Below, piece after piece: positions 43,401 through 54,528 of a DNA stretch of 64,000 bases (position 1 is its first letter; every line of letters begins with the position of its first letter). A program made the translations under genes and the position numbers. The notes beneath the pieces were generated by a model, which did not search any database, was not told where the DNA came from, and worked only from the letters and a program-made list of their open reading frames with translations. This DNA comes from Nematostella vectensis (Eukaryota > Cnidaria > Anthozoa > Actiniaria > Edwardsiidae), in NCBI RefSeq assembly GCF_932526225.1, contig NC_064042.1:3455001-3519000 (forward strand). The letters are read 5' to 3'.

Positions 43401-46400
43401 ACTCTTTTTTGTTCGCTTACAATGGAGCAGATTTTGTGTGGAACTTTGAACACAAAAGGCTGACTCTTTTGATGGATTAAAAGTTTTAATCTCTCATTAG
43501 AGGGGGAAGGGAGGGGAGGGAGGGGGACAACACGTCTGCCCCTCCAATAGGACCGCCCCCGTATGTAGACTTTGTAACTTGAGTTTTAAACTTCAATCCC
43601 TACAGCGTACTATCTGACTACATGATGTGGCGTCTTGTCAAGGACGTAGTCCCATTGCTGTCAAACAAATTTAGGAAAGTCCACTTTGACCTAAAGAAGA
43701 AGCTGTTAGGTGCAAAACATGACAAACCACGCTCTACAAAATGTTTTGGGTACACCAACAACATACTTGGACCACTAGTAGGCGCGCTTTTCATCCGGGA
43801 AGCCTTCAGCCCCGAGAGCAAGCACAAGGTGAGAGATCCCGATACCATCATGGCGTGAGAGCCTTGTTAGCGCAGTTGGCAGAGCGTTGCTCTGTAGTGC
43901 CGTGCCTCTCACCACTGGGGCTCGGGTTCGATCCGTGGTCCCGACTTGAGCTTAGTTAGTTGGTTCTTGCCTTTTATACGATGGTTTTTCTCCAGCGGGT
44001 TTTTTCTAGTTCAATTCGCGTGTAGGTTTCAAGGGAAAATCCAGGGTTGGGTTGGGTGACTATCCACTCTCCTTTTTAATAATACAGTTCTAATACATTC
44101 TTCGCTTTTATTATCCACCCCTTTTATACTCTTATTCTTATTATATCCGACAGTAGGCTTTGTTGCGTCTACTATGAATTGCTTACATTTTACTTGTTCC
44201 CCGATTAGGTTGAGACGATGATGAAAGGTATCATCAAAGCATTTGAAGCCAGGATTGACCAAGTCCCCTGGATCGACAAACACACCAATGAAGCCGTTCA
44301 TGAGAAGGTCAGTATACGCAAGGAGCTTTTTCTAGCCCAATGATAAAAGAGACGTTGTATAACTGACAAAGGTCGATCGATTCAAATGGCGGATAATTAG
44401 AGCAGAGAATGCTTCAGTGAACGACTATCCTACAGCCCCTGGTTAGGCCGAAACATAGGAATTCGGTTACTGGAAATAAATACCTAAATTATCTAAATGC
44501 CGTAAAATTTATTTAGTTTTTAATGCACTTAGGGGATATTTTACTAGAAATTAATAAGAACGTCTTGCCAATAAATAATTTTGGACTTTTTTGTTGTTGT
44601 TGTTGTTGATATTTTTGTTCTGCTTTTGTTATTTTTTGTTGTTGTTGTTTTTTGTCTTTAAGGTAGGTTTTGGCTAATGACAGTTAATAATTTGATTTTG
44701 CTTGCTTTCATTAATATTTTTTTTATTTCATGTCATTTTTTAAACAAATATATCATGCGTGTTTATCTAAAGGCGGACGCCGTTGTTGTCAAAGTAGGAT
44801 ACCCCGACTACCTGTCCGACGAAAAGCAGTTTAACCAAAGATATGAAAACGTAAGTTGAACGAAAAACCACAGAAACAGTGTTGAGTACTATCGAACGCG
44901 CAACACACTGACCTTGCGCGCAATATACTGGCCATGCATGCAACATACTGACCTTGCGCGCAACCTACTGACCTTGCGCGCAATATACTGGCGATGCATG
45001 CAACATACTGGACATGCGCACAACATACTGACCATGCGCGCAACATACTGACCTTGCACGCAGCATACTGACCATGCACGCAAATTACTGACCTTGCGCG
45101 CAAAATACTGACCATACGCGCAACATACAGACCTTGCGCGCAACATACTGTTCATGCGCGCAACATACTGACCATGCGCGGCATACTTACCATGCGCGAC
45201 ATACTGACCATGCGTACAACATATTGACCATGCGCGCAACATATTGACGATGCGCGCAACATACTGACCTGGCGCGCAACATACTGACCTTGCGCGCAAC
45301 ATACTGATCACGCGCGCAACATACTGATCATGCGCGCAACTTACTGACCATGCGCGCAACATACTGACCTTGCGCGCAACATACTGATCATGCGCGCAAC
45401 ATACTGACCTTGCGCGCAACATACTGATCATGCGCGCAACATACTGACCTTGCGCGCAACATACTGATCATGCGCGCAACATACTAACCATGCGCGCAAC
45501 ATACTGATCATGCGCGCAACATACTGACCATGCGCGCAACATACTGATCATGCGCGCAACATACTGACCTGGCGCGCAACATACTGATCATGCGCGCAAC
45601 ATACTGACCATGCGCGCGACATACTGACCATGCGCGACATACTGACCATGCGCGCAACATACTGGCCATGGGCGCAACATGAGCACATCATTCTGACTAT
45701 GCGCACAACATAACGACCATGTGCACAACTGTGATCATACGCGCAACAATACTGACCTGGCATTCTGACCATGTGCACAATATTCTGACCATGTGCACAA
45801 CATTCTGACCATGTGCACAACATTCTGATCTTGCCAGAGACATTCTGACCATGCGCCATACATATTGAGATCCCAAATAGAAAGGTAGAAAAATTAGTGT
45901 TACGTTTTCTTCTCCTTCACAGTTGAACATAACCGACTCGGTTCACTGGTTCCAAAACGTAGTGGAGACGGACAAGTTCGCATCATGGCAGACGTACCAG
46001 AAACTTGGCTCCGTCGTGCCCAAGCACCAGTGAGTAGTGTAAATTATCATAACAAACCAGTGTCATCATTGAAACCAGTGTGATTAAAACCAGTGATCAT
46101 CAAGACCAGTGTGATCAAGACCAGTGTATAATTGGTGCAAACCGGTCACGCAACACCGGCTTTGTTCTGATAACGATAACGATAACTCTCTGTGTATTTG
46201 CTTATGTTTCTTTAGCTGGATCACAGTACCTCATCTTGTAAACGCCTTTTACGTAATCACCAAAAACGAAGTCGGTGAGTTGACTCTCAATATGTCGTAT
46301 AACGGATAACTATATATATACCACTAATTTCATCTAACCTTGTTGTTATAGTGATTCCGTCAGGTATTTTACAGCCTCCATTCTTCTATCCTGATGAGAT

Positions 46401-48993
46401 ACCAAGGTGAGACATGGTGGATTTGTAACAATAGTTTTGGGCAAGGCGCGTACAAAGGGTGGTAGCTTGGCGGTGGTATCTATATATGATACTTATCTCT
46501 TTATGATACTTATGACTGCGCACCCCCCTTCCCCCCGTTACAGCCACTCTACTTATTTGAAGTATTTGGGGAGTTTTTGAGACCTCGAATACTGTTTTAT
46601 AATAGTGAAAATATCGAAGACAATGATAGGGATCTAAAGTTCTGCTCATGTCGCAGGTCAATCAGTTACGGTGCTATAGGTCACGTGTTGGGCCACGAGC
46701 TGACTCATGGATTTGACACAACGGGTGAGTCACTCACGGTGGAGTAAGCCCCTACACTCAGGCCCGTATGAGGGGGAGGGGCACCACCCTTTCCCCAATT
46801 AAAAAAATTATAAAAGGATATGACCAGTAGGGCCTTGTAACGTTGCTAAATGTATTTTGCTATTGCTGCAGGTAGAAAGTATGATAAAAATGGCGAGGAG
46901 ATTGATAAACGGTCAGAGGCCTGGAGTAAAAACGCCACGAAGATGTTCCACGAGAAAGCCAAATGTCTGGTCGACCAGTTCAGCAAATTCAAAGTTCTTG
47001 ATAAATTCCATGTAAGAAAAAATTAGGTTTTTGTTTTGTTGGTGGCACTGCTGCTACCGCTGAGTTGCAGGCCCGTAGCCAGGGGGGGTTTGGAAGAACC
47101 ACCCCACACGACTTGAAGGTCCGCCAGGAAAATTGAGTACCACTGCAAGCAAGGACGGGCTCCTAAGAAAAAATGGTCCGCTAAATGGGTAAACGAACCC
47201 CCCGTTCAAAATCCTTGCTACGGACCTGAGTTGTATTGCTGACATCATTGCCATCGTCGTCACTATTATTGTTTCTGTGTTCCTTTTTACTTGTGTTGCT
47301 TTTTGTCGTTTGTCCAAAATTTCTGTAATGATTTGGCTCTTAGAAAATGCTCTCTTTTTCTTGATGATACTCTTAACAACCATCCCGAATGGCTCAAAGT
47401 ATGTTTTGTTCTCTTTAAGTTGAGTGGAACCAAAACTCTAGGCGAGAACATCGCAGATGGTGGGGGACTGAAGCTCTCATTTATGGTAAGAAAGAATCAA
47501 ATTTGAAAATAAAACGTGTAAATATACAAAAGCTGACATTGCTCTTTACTTTATAGGCTATCATTACACCTTGGATTACTCCTTTGATTGCCTGGATTGT
47601 GTGCTTTTAACAGCTATAATAAACATTTATCACCACATTAAAAAATTTCAATTGACGTTAAATTTTAGCTGCCATCCTGACGCTAACGATATATCCAACC
47701 TTTGATAGACTTACGCCCAGGCGCTTACCCCCCTTGGCCGGCAAAAAGTGGCCACTTTCTTGGAGGATTGTCAAATTAAATGCTATCCCTTTTCCATGCG
47801 ATAGCTGATTGCGCACCAACCACCCCTCCCCCTCACCTTTTCTGCCTCTGCAAATTCTGGCTATGCCTCTGTAAAGGGATTTTTTGCGACGATATTGAGG
47901 TACGATAAGCCTGTTGATCAAGTAAGGACTTATGCTATGTTATTCTTACCCTACCAGGCTTTTCGAGATCTCGAGAAGGAGAAAGGACCGGAAGAGATCT
48001 TACCGCTTTTAGACATGCCAAGTGAGAAACTCTTCTTCCTTGGATATGCGCAGGTGGGTGATTTTCTACTCTTTGCTGATAATGCAAAATAAACTGTTAG
48101 CTTAAAAAGTAAAATAATGCGCCGCTATTTTATACTCCTGGTCAGTACTAAGTCCATTTAAATCGGCTTGTGACTGAGATGTCGCCGCCTTTTGTTTTAC
48201 TTGTTTTATGTTATACTATTTATTATGTTATTATGCAATCTACTAACTGCGGATGTTTTTACAGAAAGAGTGTGTTCATACTACCCCCGCCGCTGAGTTC
48301 CTTGCGGCAACAGAAGACGTGCACCCTCCATCTAAATTTAGGTGAGTCTTTTCTTGCAGAAATAGGCGCCTTGCAGTTAAAGATCACTGACTTTTTGGGT
48401 GGCAAACTAGCGCGCGCTTCGGCTTTTGGCGGCAAAATAACAATAACAAAAAGCAACACATCTAGCGCTGACGTTTAAGCAAGAAGGCTTCTTTGTCAGA
48501 AAGGGCTTGTTTTCTTTTTAAGATTTTATTTTTTCGTCGTTCTCTGGTTTGACAGGTGCAGTCATTTCTGTGTTTATTTTTGCTCGAATTTGACACTCAA
48601 AAGTCACGTGATCAGCCAGTACAAGTCGCCTATTCACCACCCCTTCTACTTGTAGCAAGAAAATATCATTTGATCTCAGAGAATTCGCAGAAATGGTGTG
48701 CACAGTTGAATGGGGTCTCTGTCATAAAAAAAACAATATTCAGGCGCGGGGAACCCGACTCCATACAAAACTGTTTTTTTTTTGTTTTGTTGACACTAAC
48801 CTAGGCAACGCCAGCAATTCTGTGAGATGCTGGTTCTGTTTACACAGGCCTTTTTACTAATAAAAAATTAAATGGACTTCATGTTTTTTACAGGGTAATA
48901 GGGACGTTATCAAATCTTAAAGAATTCTCAGAAGTCTACAAATGCAAACCTGGCTCTTACATGAACCCAGTGAAGAAATGTGAAGTGTGGTAG
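40478..48993 (+). CDS. M13 metallopeptidase (neprilysin-like), copy B
   Basis: Eighteen exons: 40478-41195, 41448-41611, 41981-42034, 42355-42471, 42589-42660, 43138-43265, 43606-43828, 44209-44307, 44773-44850, 45923-46029, 46216-46274, 46352-46406, 46657-46724, 46872-47011, 47420-47485, 47958-48053, 48265-48341, 48894-48993. Every exon has the same length as in copy A and all phases agree; 806 residues. Zinc site HELTH, GENIAD, NAFY, FRVIGTL and the C-terminal CEVW are intact, so it should be active. Residue changes concentrate in the linker, in exon 3 ([18 protein letters not shown] against [18 protein letters not shown]), exon 5 and near the end (DVHPPSKF against DEHAPSKF). Introns are mostly short; the gene is half the length of copy A. 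An ectopeptidase or secreted peptidase is expected; anchor versus cleaved signal is undecided. Confidence 0.93.
41271..41380. mobile_element. MITE with GCATCTTGGATTTG ends, intron 1 of copy B
   Basis: Inverted arms GGCATCTTGGATTTG and CAAATCCAAGATGC flank an A/G-rich centre. Related to 23378-23474 in the same intron of copy A; the flanks differ enough that shared ancestry against independent insertion is undecided. Confidence 0.6.
42205..42262 (+). repeat. Single-copy ancestor of the 37-bp minisatellite unit
   Basis: Reads CACCCTCTCCTAGCAAACAC then AAGAAAAGAGTGA, clearly the same as one unit of the copy A array (CCCTCCCCTTGCAAACACCAGGAATGAGTGA), at the matching place in intron 3 between shared flanks (AATCACTTTCC and AACCACGGCCAT). 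Confidence 0.7.
43499..43527 (+). repeat. G-run cluster with quadruplex potential, intron 6 of copy B
   Basis: Shorter counterpart of 31515-31557, followed by the shared phrase ACAACACGTCTGCCC. Confidence 0.55.
43858..44075 (+). repeat. tRNA-derived SINE, intron 7 of copy B
   Basis: Well-preserved head with A box TTAGCGCAGTTGGCAGAGCG and B box GGGTTCGATCC, followed by a non-tRNA body (TTCAATTCGCGTGTAGG, AAAATCCAGGGTTGGGT). It lies in the same position as the copy A SINE, so it was present before the gene duplicated. Confidence 0.72.
44895..45865 (+). repeat. 20-bp minisatellite, about 48 units, intron 9 of copy B
   Basis: Same unit as 33720-34485 (GCGCGCAACATACTGACCAT and variants). The central part alternates two unit types (GACCTTGCGCGC and GATCATGCGCGC) with a 40-base period between about 45290 and 45600, a higher-order pattern not seen in copy A. 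Confidence 0.95.
47068..47229. mobile_element. MITE with CAGGCCCGTAGC ends
   Basis: CAGGCCCGTAGCCAG on the left and GCTACGGACCTG on the right are inverted ends; interior has GTTTGGAAGAACC and AAAATGGTCCGCTAAATG. It lies in intron 14 of copy B and is absent from copy A. The ends resemble the element at 53044-53210. Confidence 0.7.
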
Positions 48994-49250
48994 ACCTCGC
49001 TGGCGACAATATTATATTGTGACGCGCGCTACCGTGTATTAAGCAACGAAGAAGCAAGAAACCTGTTTGATTGACATAAACTGCACTAGCCAATACATCA
49101 GAGCATGACGCAATCCTCCTAATTAAATCAGCGCCAATGTGTGATTCTCGTTGCTTATTGGCCAACCTTTGTATTTGTGGCCACGGTAGCGAACGTCGCA
49201 CTAGAAGGCTCTAACCTTTTATAACTAATGAGATTTACTAGATATATGGA

Positions 49251-49402
49251 GAATACTACATGGAAAGTGCGCGCGTACGGTTTTTATTCACGAGTTGTGC
49301 AGTATCAAAAAACGAATGAGCGGAGCTGAGAACGAGTGAGGTTTTTTGATACAAAACATCGAGTGACTTAAAACTGTACAAAGCACTTTCCATGCTGTAT
49401 TT
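49251..49402. mobile_element. MITE, long imperfect palindrome
   Basis: AATACTACATGGAAAGTGC and GCACTTTCCATGCTGTATT begin inverted arms of about 60 bases that run in to TATCAAAAAACG and GTTTTTTGATAC. The element lies in the 3' spacer after copy B. A related half occurs near 49617-49690. Confidence 0.7.
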
Positions 49403-49820
49403 TGTTTATTACATACATACCGAGAAATTTATAAAGATAATTAGCCTTTTACATGACATTTTATTAGACTTGGTTGCAGAGGCTCCGAGGTTTGTGTTGC
49501 TCAACGGTTCAGTTGAAGACAGACTGAAACTTACATTGAGACTGTAGCTCATGTTACACGAGTAGTGCACATTTTAATCTCTAAAATCTCGACATCTATG
49601 AAATAAATAAATTACTAAATGGAAAATGCTTGTACGATTTTTTATGCACTCGTTGATGCGTTGGGATTATCGAAGCCATTCAAGTGCAGTGAAAAAATAT
49701 CGTTCGTCCAATCAGAACCGCGAACGACTCGGTAAAAAAACACCAGTGAACGAACGGAAATTTACTGAATATGTTTTCAGTTATTATTTCTCAGTATGTA
49801 TATAATAAAACGTATAACAT

Positions 49821-50048
49821 GTTCAGACGCCTCACGAAGGACATGGTATGATATTACACACCAATCTGAAGCTTAGTCACATCAAATGTATTATATGAGC
49901 TATTTCAAAGTCTGGATAAATTACAGTATCTTTTATGAGTAATGAGTAATGCTGTTCCTTAATAAACACTATCTACAATAAACGCTGCAGTTTTAAGACT
50001 GGAAAATTACTTTATGAGTAAGAGGTGTGTGATTGAAGAATCGATATG
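49821..50048 (+). repeat. Right end of the duplicated unit (copy B side)
   Basis: Matches 39797-40034 after copy A (CAGACGCCTCACGAAGGA, ACATCAAATGTATTATA, GCTATTTCAAAGTCT). Homology fades after GAATCGATATG. Confidence 0.65.
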
Positions 50049-50246
50049 ATTAATTACTACCTGTGGATTTTGATCTAATTACCCAGGTATATATAATATA
50101 TATTTTGACTCGGCTATTTGGGTTCGTAGTTTTAAACTTTCCCGAGATTGAGCAATCAACCTAAAATGAAAGGAAACTTAATTTTCAAACGAAACTTGTA
50201 TTTTGGGTTCTTGGCCACAGGGCAACAAACTTTGCCTTGAAGCCCT

Positions 50247-50406
50247 ACGCCAGTTGAATAAGACCACAAACTAGGACACAACTTGGAAACGCTTTAATCA
50301 ACAGAGAACCAAAGCCAGTATCGTAACACAGCAAAAACAAGATGGCGGAGAAGTGGCAGGATTTGGTGAACGTAACATAACTAAGTACCGCTGACCGGTA
50401 CTGGCG
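50247..50406 (-). repeat. 3' LTR
   Basis: 160 bases identical to 52867-53026. Adjacent on the inside is the purine tract. Confidence 0.9.
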
Positions 50407-50557
50407 TGACTTCCTTTCTTTCTCTCTTATACTATCTACTGAAGAGAAATCACACAACTAATGTCTTTCACGGCGTACAATGTAAATACGATGGACTGAT
50501 TAAAGGATAGGACTATAACAGTAAGCGTAATTGCTAGCATAGTTTATACATTAAGCC

Positions 50558-50970
50558 CTATTTAAAGTCAGTGATAAAGTCGTCATCTCTATAACGTAAG
50601 GGAAGGTGACGCTCGCGGGTAGACCTCCTAGGTGGGGATGTGTCATCATCTTGAAGATTGGAGGGACAGTGACTGGAGTCCATAGCTCTCGTCTCAGAGG
50701 CGTCGGCATCACTTTGGGGTGGTACATCCCGGGAAGGTGGATCAGTTATCGCTGTCGGTATATCTGGTGGGGCTGGGGGCGGAAGCCTCTTGATGGTCGG
50801 AGTGTCATCTTCATCTGCGGAAGAGTCACAGTCATAGGCTGCAGTCGGTGTCTTGTCCGGTACTTCAGATGGAACCTTGTAGCAATCTGTTTTTTTTACT
50901 CTGTATGACGTAGAACGTAACTGCGAGCCAATAAACTTTCTGATATTACAGAAGCCTCCTTCAGTGTCAC
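50558..50970 (-). pseudogene. Out-of-frame C-terminal tail of the integrase frame
   Basis: Beyond about 50970 the original reading continues in a different frame to a stop at 50558. It holds an integrase C-terminal segment (SQLRSTSYRVKK), then an acidic and proline-rich tail with RRSTRERHLPL. A single-base shift near 50970 separates it from the main frame, which instead runs on to a premature stop at 50896. Confidence 0.7.
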
Positions 50971-52767
50971 GACGAGATATCTATCTCGCCCTCGGGTCTT
51001 GTTCCTGTCGGGATGCAGGTAAATGAGGTCGCCAACAGTGATTGCTGTGGATGGGCGAAAGTCTGCGGTGGGCGCTTTAGATTTCTCGCTGTACGCGTGG
51101 TTAGAATTCCGCTGGTCGTGCTGTTTCTCTATGAGGGTTTGGTCTTGGAAGGGGAGTTGACTGTTGGAAAACTGGTCACGCTGAGTCCACATTTCCCTCG
51201 CAGACAGACCACGTAATCGGATGCGGGCGTTGAGATTAGCTGTAGCGACTGCAAGTGCTACTTCAGAGACAGGGCCCCCTAGTGGGTCAAGCTGTAGGAT
51301 CTCACGTTCTAACTCTTGTACTGCCTTTTCAGCTACCGGGTTCTTATTGACGTTCTTTGCGCGTCCAATTTCGAGGACTAATCGATGGTGTTGCAGGAGC
51401 TTGTCTTCCTTTAGCGCTTGAAATCCTGGGGCTGGGTCAGTGCGAATGATGGCGACGGGACCGTCGAGGGGACGCATCTGCACGCAAAGACGAATGAGAG
51501 CATCGCGAAGGGTAGAGTGTTGCTCATTGGTTAACAGTAAGCTGGTGGTGTACGAAGTCACGCACTCTCGTACAATCAGGATAAACTGGCGTGACCGACG
51601 TATGACGTCTGCTGCGAAAGAAACTCCAATGGCGTCGGGCGGGTCGCAAGACGACTGTTCTATACGTGCTTTGCTGCTTGTACGGAGAGAAGCGCAATGG
51701 TGGCAAGCTTGAGACACGCGAACGATGGCCTTCTCAAGATCAAGGGCGAACAGATAGCGCTTGGTGGCCATCTTGAGTTGGTGAGTTGACGGGTGACATA
51801 GCTGAATATGTAGAGCTGTGAGTACGCCGTCAAGAACGCGACGTGGAACAATGATGCACTCACGGCTGGGCGATAAGGGTGTTTCACGTTTTACGACGGG
51901 TAAGCCATCCTTGGCGATGGTGGCGACACCAAGATATCGTTTGACGTCTTTGATGTTTGTTACCTTTTTCGAAGGTCGGGTGCCCTGTTTGAGGTGGGAG
52001 TGAGTTCGACGTAAGTCAGGACACTCGGACTGAATCGCGAGCCAAGCTGATCGGCTAGTGAAAGGGAGCCGCTCGTTGCCATCAATGACGTCCTGAATTG
52101 ATGAGATTTCTGGTTTGATCGATGCGAGAGTCCTAGAACGTAGCTCTGTCCCGTACCGTTGCTTAACAAGGCGAGGTAGTGATGGGTGAATAAGCCTCAG
52201 CCAAGTCAACACTATGAGGTTTTCTAGTGTTGGGGAAAGTTCCTCTTCTTCTGTTACTTGTCCGCCATGGTGAGTTAGGTTATTGGGTTTGAGGAGGGAA
52301 TCCTCGGCGAAAGCCATAAGTCTTTGAAACAGGTCTTCCGGGCGCTCGTCGGGCTCTAGATGGATGTCGACGAAATCTATGAAGTGTGCACCAGTTACTT
52401 GAAATCCAAAATGTTGTCGGATCGCCTGCCAGATAAACTCTAGAGATGTAGAGTTCTTAACTAAAGTGTTTCTCGAAATAATAGGACAGTAGTTTGCGAT
52501 TTGTCCTAGCATAAGTTCTAAAAAGTTCACCTTCTGTTGGGCAGTGAGGCGTTTTGATTGCTGAACGGTTTCATCATCATCGGTATAGCCACGGAGAGGT
52601 TCGGTCTTTGTTTTCTTTTTCCATGTAGCTCCATCGGCAAGATAAGTTGAGAAATTTGTATCGAGAGACAGCGTATACATCAGGTTTTGCTTCCAGTTTT
52701 CAAAACTGGTGATAGTTTCGGTTTTAGATAGGCTCCATTGTTTTGGTGCTCTGTGAGTAGCAGCCAT
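50896..52767 (-). CDS. Fused gag-integrase open frame of the LTR element
   Basis: 623 codons from ATG at 52767. Residues 1 to about 225 are gag-like (SFENWKQNLMYTLSLD, LELMLGQIANYCPIISRN, KQRYGTELRSRTLASIKPEI). Around residues 225-232 it passes directly into pre-integrase sequence. The integrase zinc site is formed by H325/H329 and C355/C358. The catalytic triad reads D387 (SFAADVI), D444 (IRTDPAPGF) and E480 (NPVAEKAV), with 35 residues between the last two as in retroviral-type integrases. A frameshift near 50970 changes the last ~25 residues. The frame is otherwise open, which with identical LTRs suggests a young insertion of an element that had already lost its middle. Confidence 0.85.
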   Translation of the reverse strand: MAATHRAPKQWSLSKTETITSFENWKQNLMYTLSLDTNFSTYLADGATWKKKTKTEPLRGYTDDDETVQQSKRLTAQQKVNFLELMLGQIANYCPIISRNTLVKNSTSLEFIWQAIRQHFGFQVTGAHFIDFVDIHLEPDERPEDLFQRLMAFAEDSLLKPNNLTHHGGQVTEEEELSPTLENLIVLTWLRLIHPSLPRLVKQRYGTELRSRTLASIKPEISSIQDVIDGNERLPFTSRSAWLAIQSECPDLRRTHSHLKQGTRPSKKVTNIKDVKRYLGVATIAKDGLPVVKRETPLSPSRECIIVPRRVLDGVLTALHIQLCHPSTHQLKMATKRYLFALDLEKAIVRVSQACHHCASLRTSSKARIEQSSCDPPDAIGVSFAADVIRRSRQFILIVRECVTSYTTSLLLTNEQHSTLRDALIRLCVQMRPLDGPVAIIRTDPAPGFQALKEDKLLQHHRLVLEIGRAKNVNKNPVAEKAVQELEREILQLDPLGGPVSEVALAVATANLNARIRLRGLSAREMWTQRDQFSNSQLPFQDQTLIEKQHDQRNSNHAYSEKSKAPTADFRPSTAITVGDLIYLHPDRNKTRGRDRYLVVTLKEASVISESLLARSYVLRHTE

Positions 52768-52866
52768 TTCTTCGGTAAATAAGTTGTGCTGTCACAGCGG
52801 CGTTTGCTGTTCTATTCTGTGATTTTTTTGGCGAAAGAGACGAAGGGACGAAATCCAGCTGCCACC

Positions 52867-53026
52867 ACGCCAGTTGAATAAGACCACAAACTAGGACACA
52901 ACTTGGAAACGCTTTAATCAACAGAGAACCAAAGCCAGTATCGTAACACAGCAAAAACAAGATGGCGGAGAAGTGGCAGGATTTGGTGAACGTAACATAA
53001 CTAAGTACCGCTGACCGGTACTGGCG
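52867..53026 (-). repeat. 5' LTR
   Basis: 160 bases identical to 50247-50406; followed on the minus strand by the primer-site-like sequence. Confidence 0.9.
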
Positions 53027-53043
53027 CTAAAAATAGGGTATCA

Positions 53044-53210
53044 GCGCCGTAGCCAGCATGAGGCAAGTGAGACACTCGCCTCGGTAAAATTTTGATGTTT
53101 AGTGTTTCACAATTGAAAGTATGAGTATGAGATAAAACACCTGCTTTTATTGGATTTATCATCCAGTGGCTAGCTTTGCCTCGGTAAAATTTTGATTCTG
53201 GCTACAGGCC
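53044..53210. mobile_element. MITE with GCCGTAGCCAG ends
   Basis: GCGCCGTAGCCAG on the left, CTGGCTACAGGCC on the right; inside, GCCTCGGTAAAATTTTGAT occurs twice in direct orientation. It begins 17 bases from the 5' LTR, so the retroelement inserted beside it. Confidence 0.65.
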
Positions 53211-54528
53211 TAGCTATTTGTATTTTCATCGGTGGGACTTTCGTAAGAATGTGGTTACTAAGTAGTGTAAATCTAAAGAAATGCCAGCTTTATCTTTTAA
53301 AGGCATTGTTTCGAGAATGATTAACTTCTATCAACAGCATGTGAGGATCACCGTTAGTGTTTTGCTCGTGCGCTGTCCCTTAAATACTTGATTGTGCCGT
53401 CACGTACCTGTTACCTCGAGCTAGGCTCCTGTTGTGGGAGTTTAACCTGAACTAGATTAGTTATATTGTGGTTAATAAATGTATAAATCATTTTATCATA
53501 TTAAAGCCATCAACATACTTAATTGTATTCGATTATCGTTTTAAAAACATCACGACCAGTACTCATTTTCAACATTGTAATATTGCAGGATATTTTGATA
53601 TAACAAACGTCAAATTATTTGCGTCAAAAAATTTCATAGAAATCTTAACAGAGCTACATTAGCTTAATATGTTTAACAATGTGCAACACATAACATTTTA
53701 CTTCGGATGGTTTCAGTATATAATAAACGTTTTCCTCAAAAGGATTTATTATTTTAGGAGTTTATAGATTACTATTCATTATAAATATGTCGGACGTCAT
53801 TGATAAATTGCGATTTCTTGTAAAGCATATGAAGATTACGAACTTGATTGCGTGATATAAATAATAATCGTGTGTGGGTTGTGTATAATTTTTTCGCCTT
53901 TTTTTTACAATAGGGCGTAATCGACCTATTTGTCATAAGTGAAGATGGATGGGGCATTTGCGAAAAGTGTTCAAAAGTGGTCTTCGAGAGCTTTCGACAA
54001 AGTTAGCGCAATTAAATAAAAATATGCTGCGAAAAACAAATACTCGTCCAGTAATTAATCTCTCTTTGACCAAACTACATGCAAAACGCTATTATTTTTT
54101 CGGTAATGTTTCCGACAGACATTATGAAATTAATTTTATTAAGATCAGTGAGTTTTAGATTTGTAATGAAGCTGTTGGCTATATATGCTGATAAAGATTG
54201 ATTGCTTTGAACAGCTTTGTGAAATAAAGTAATTCGCTGTGTTTTAGGAAGCACGCGCTCCTTCTCCCATTTTCTGTCATTTACGCGAGTGCGAGAGACG
54301 AACGATCACCTAGCAACGTCTCACTAATAAAATCTGCTGCCCAGATACCGCGGCTCAGTCAGACACAGCCACACTCGTCAGACTACGCTAAGCCTTTTGT
54401 GACTCCCTCATAATCAAAATAAAGGATCTCTTGCAGGGTGTTGTGAATAAGATCTATCTTTGACTCTATTATCGACCTACGCAAAGGATTTCAGAGCTTC
54501 GTATTTACTTGGGTATGGTACCACTGTA
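53211..54528. other. Spacer and probable promoter of the lectin-HRM gene
   Basis: AT-rich, without recognised repeats or coding regions. About 200 bases before the start codon there is a GC-richer stretch with CACCTAGCAACG, which resembles an RFX half-site; this is weak evidence. Confidence 0.35.

Larger units (their letters stand above)
50247..53026 (-). mobile_element. LTR retrotransposon, gag-integrase only
   Basis: Two 160-base direct repeats, 50247-50406 and 52867-53026, are identical at every base. On the minus strand the 5' LTR is followed by a primer-site-like GGTGGCAGCTGGATTTCG (52849-52866), and a purine tract (AGAGAAAGAAAGGAAG, near 50410-50425) precedes the 3' LTR. The internal part is only 2,460 bases. 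LTR ends are GCCAGT...ACTGGC rather than TG...CA. No target-site duplication was recognised. Protease, reverse transcriptase and RNase H are missing, so any movement needs another element's enzymes. Ty3/gypsy-like by the integrase-last order and the C-terminal domain, but the gag is of a type I cannot place with certainty. Confidence 0.88.

Noticed and set aside
51013-52169. Several plus- and minus-frame open frames inside the LTR element
   Set aside because: Shadows of the gag-integrase frame in other frames.
54280-54330. RFX X-box in the promoter of the lectin-HRM gene
   Set aside because: Only a half-site-like CACCTAGCAACG is present; too weak to list as a site.
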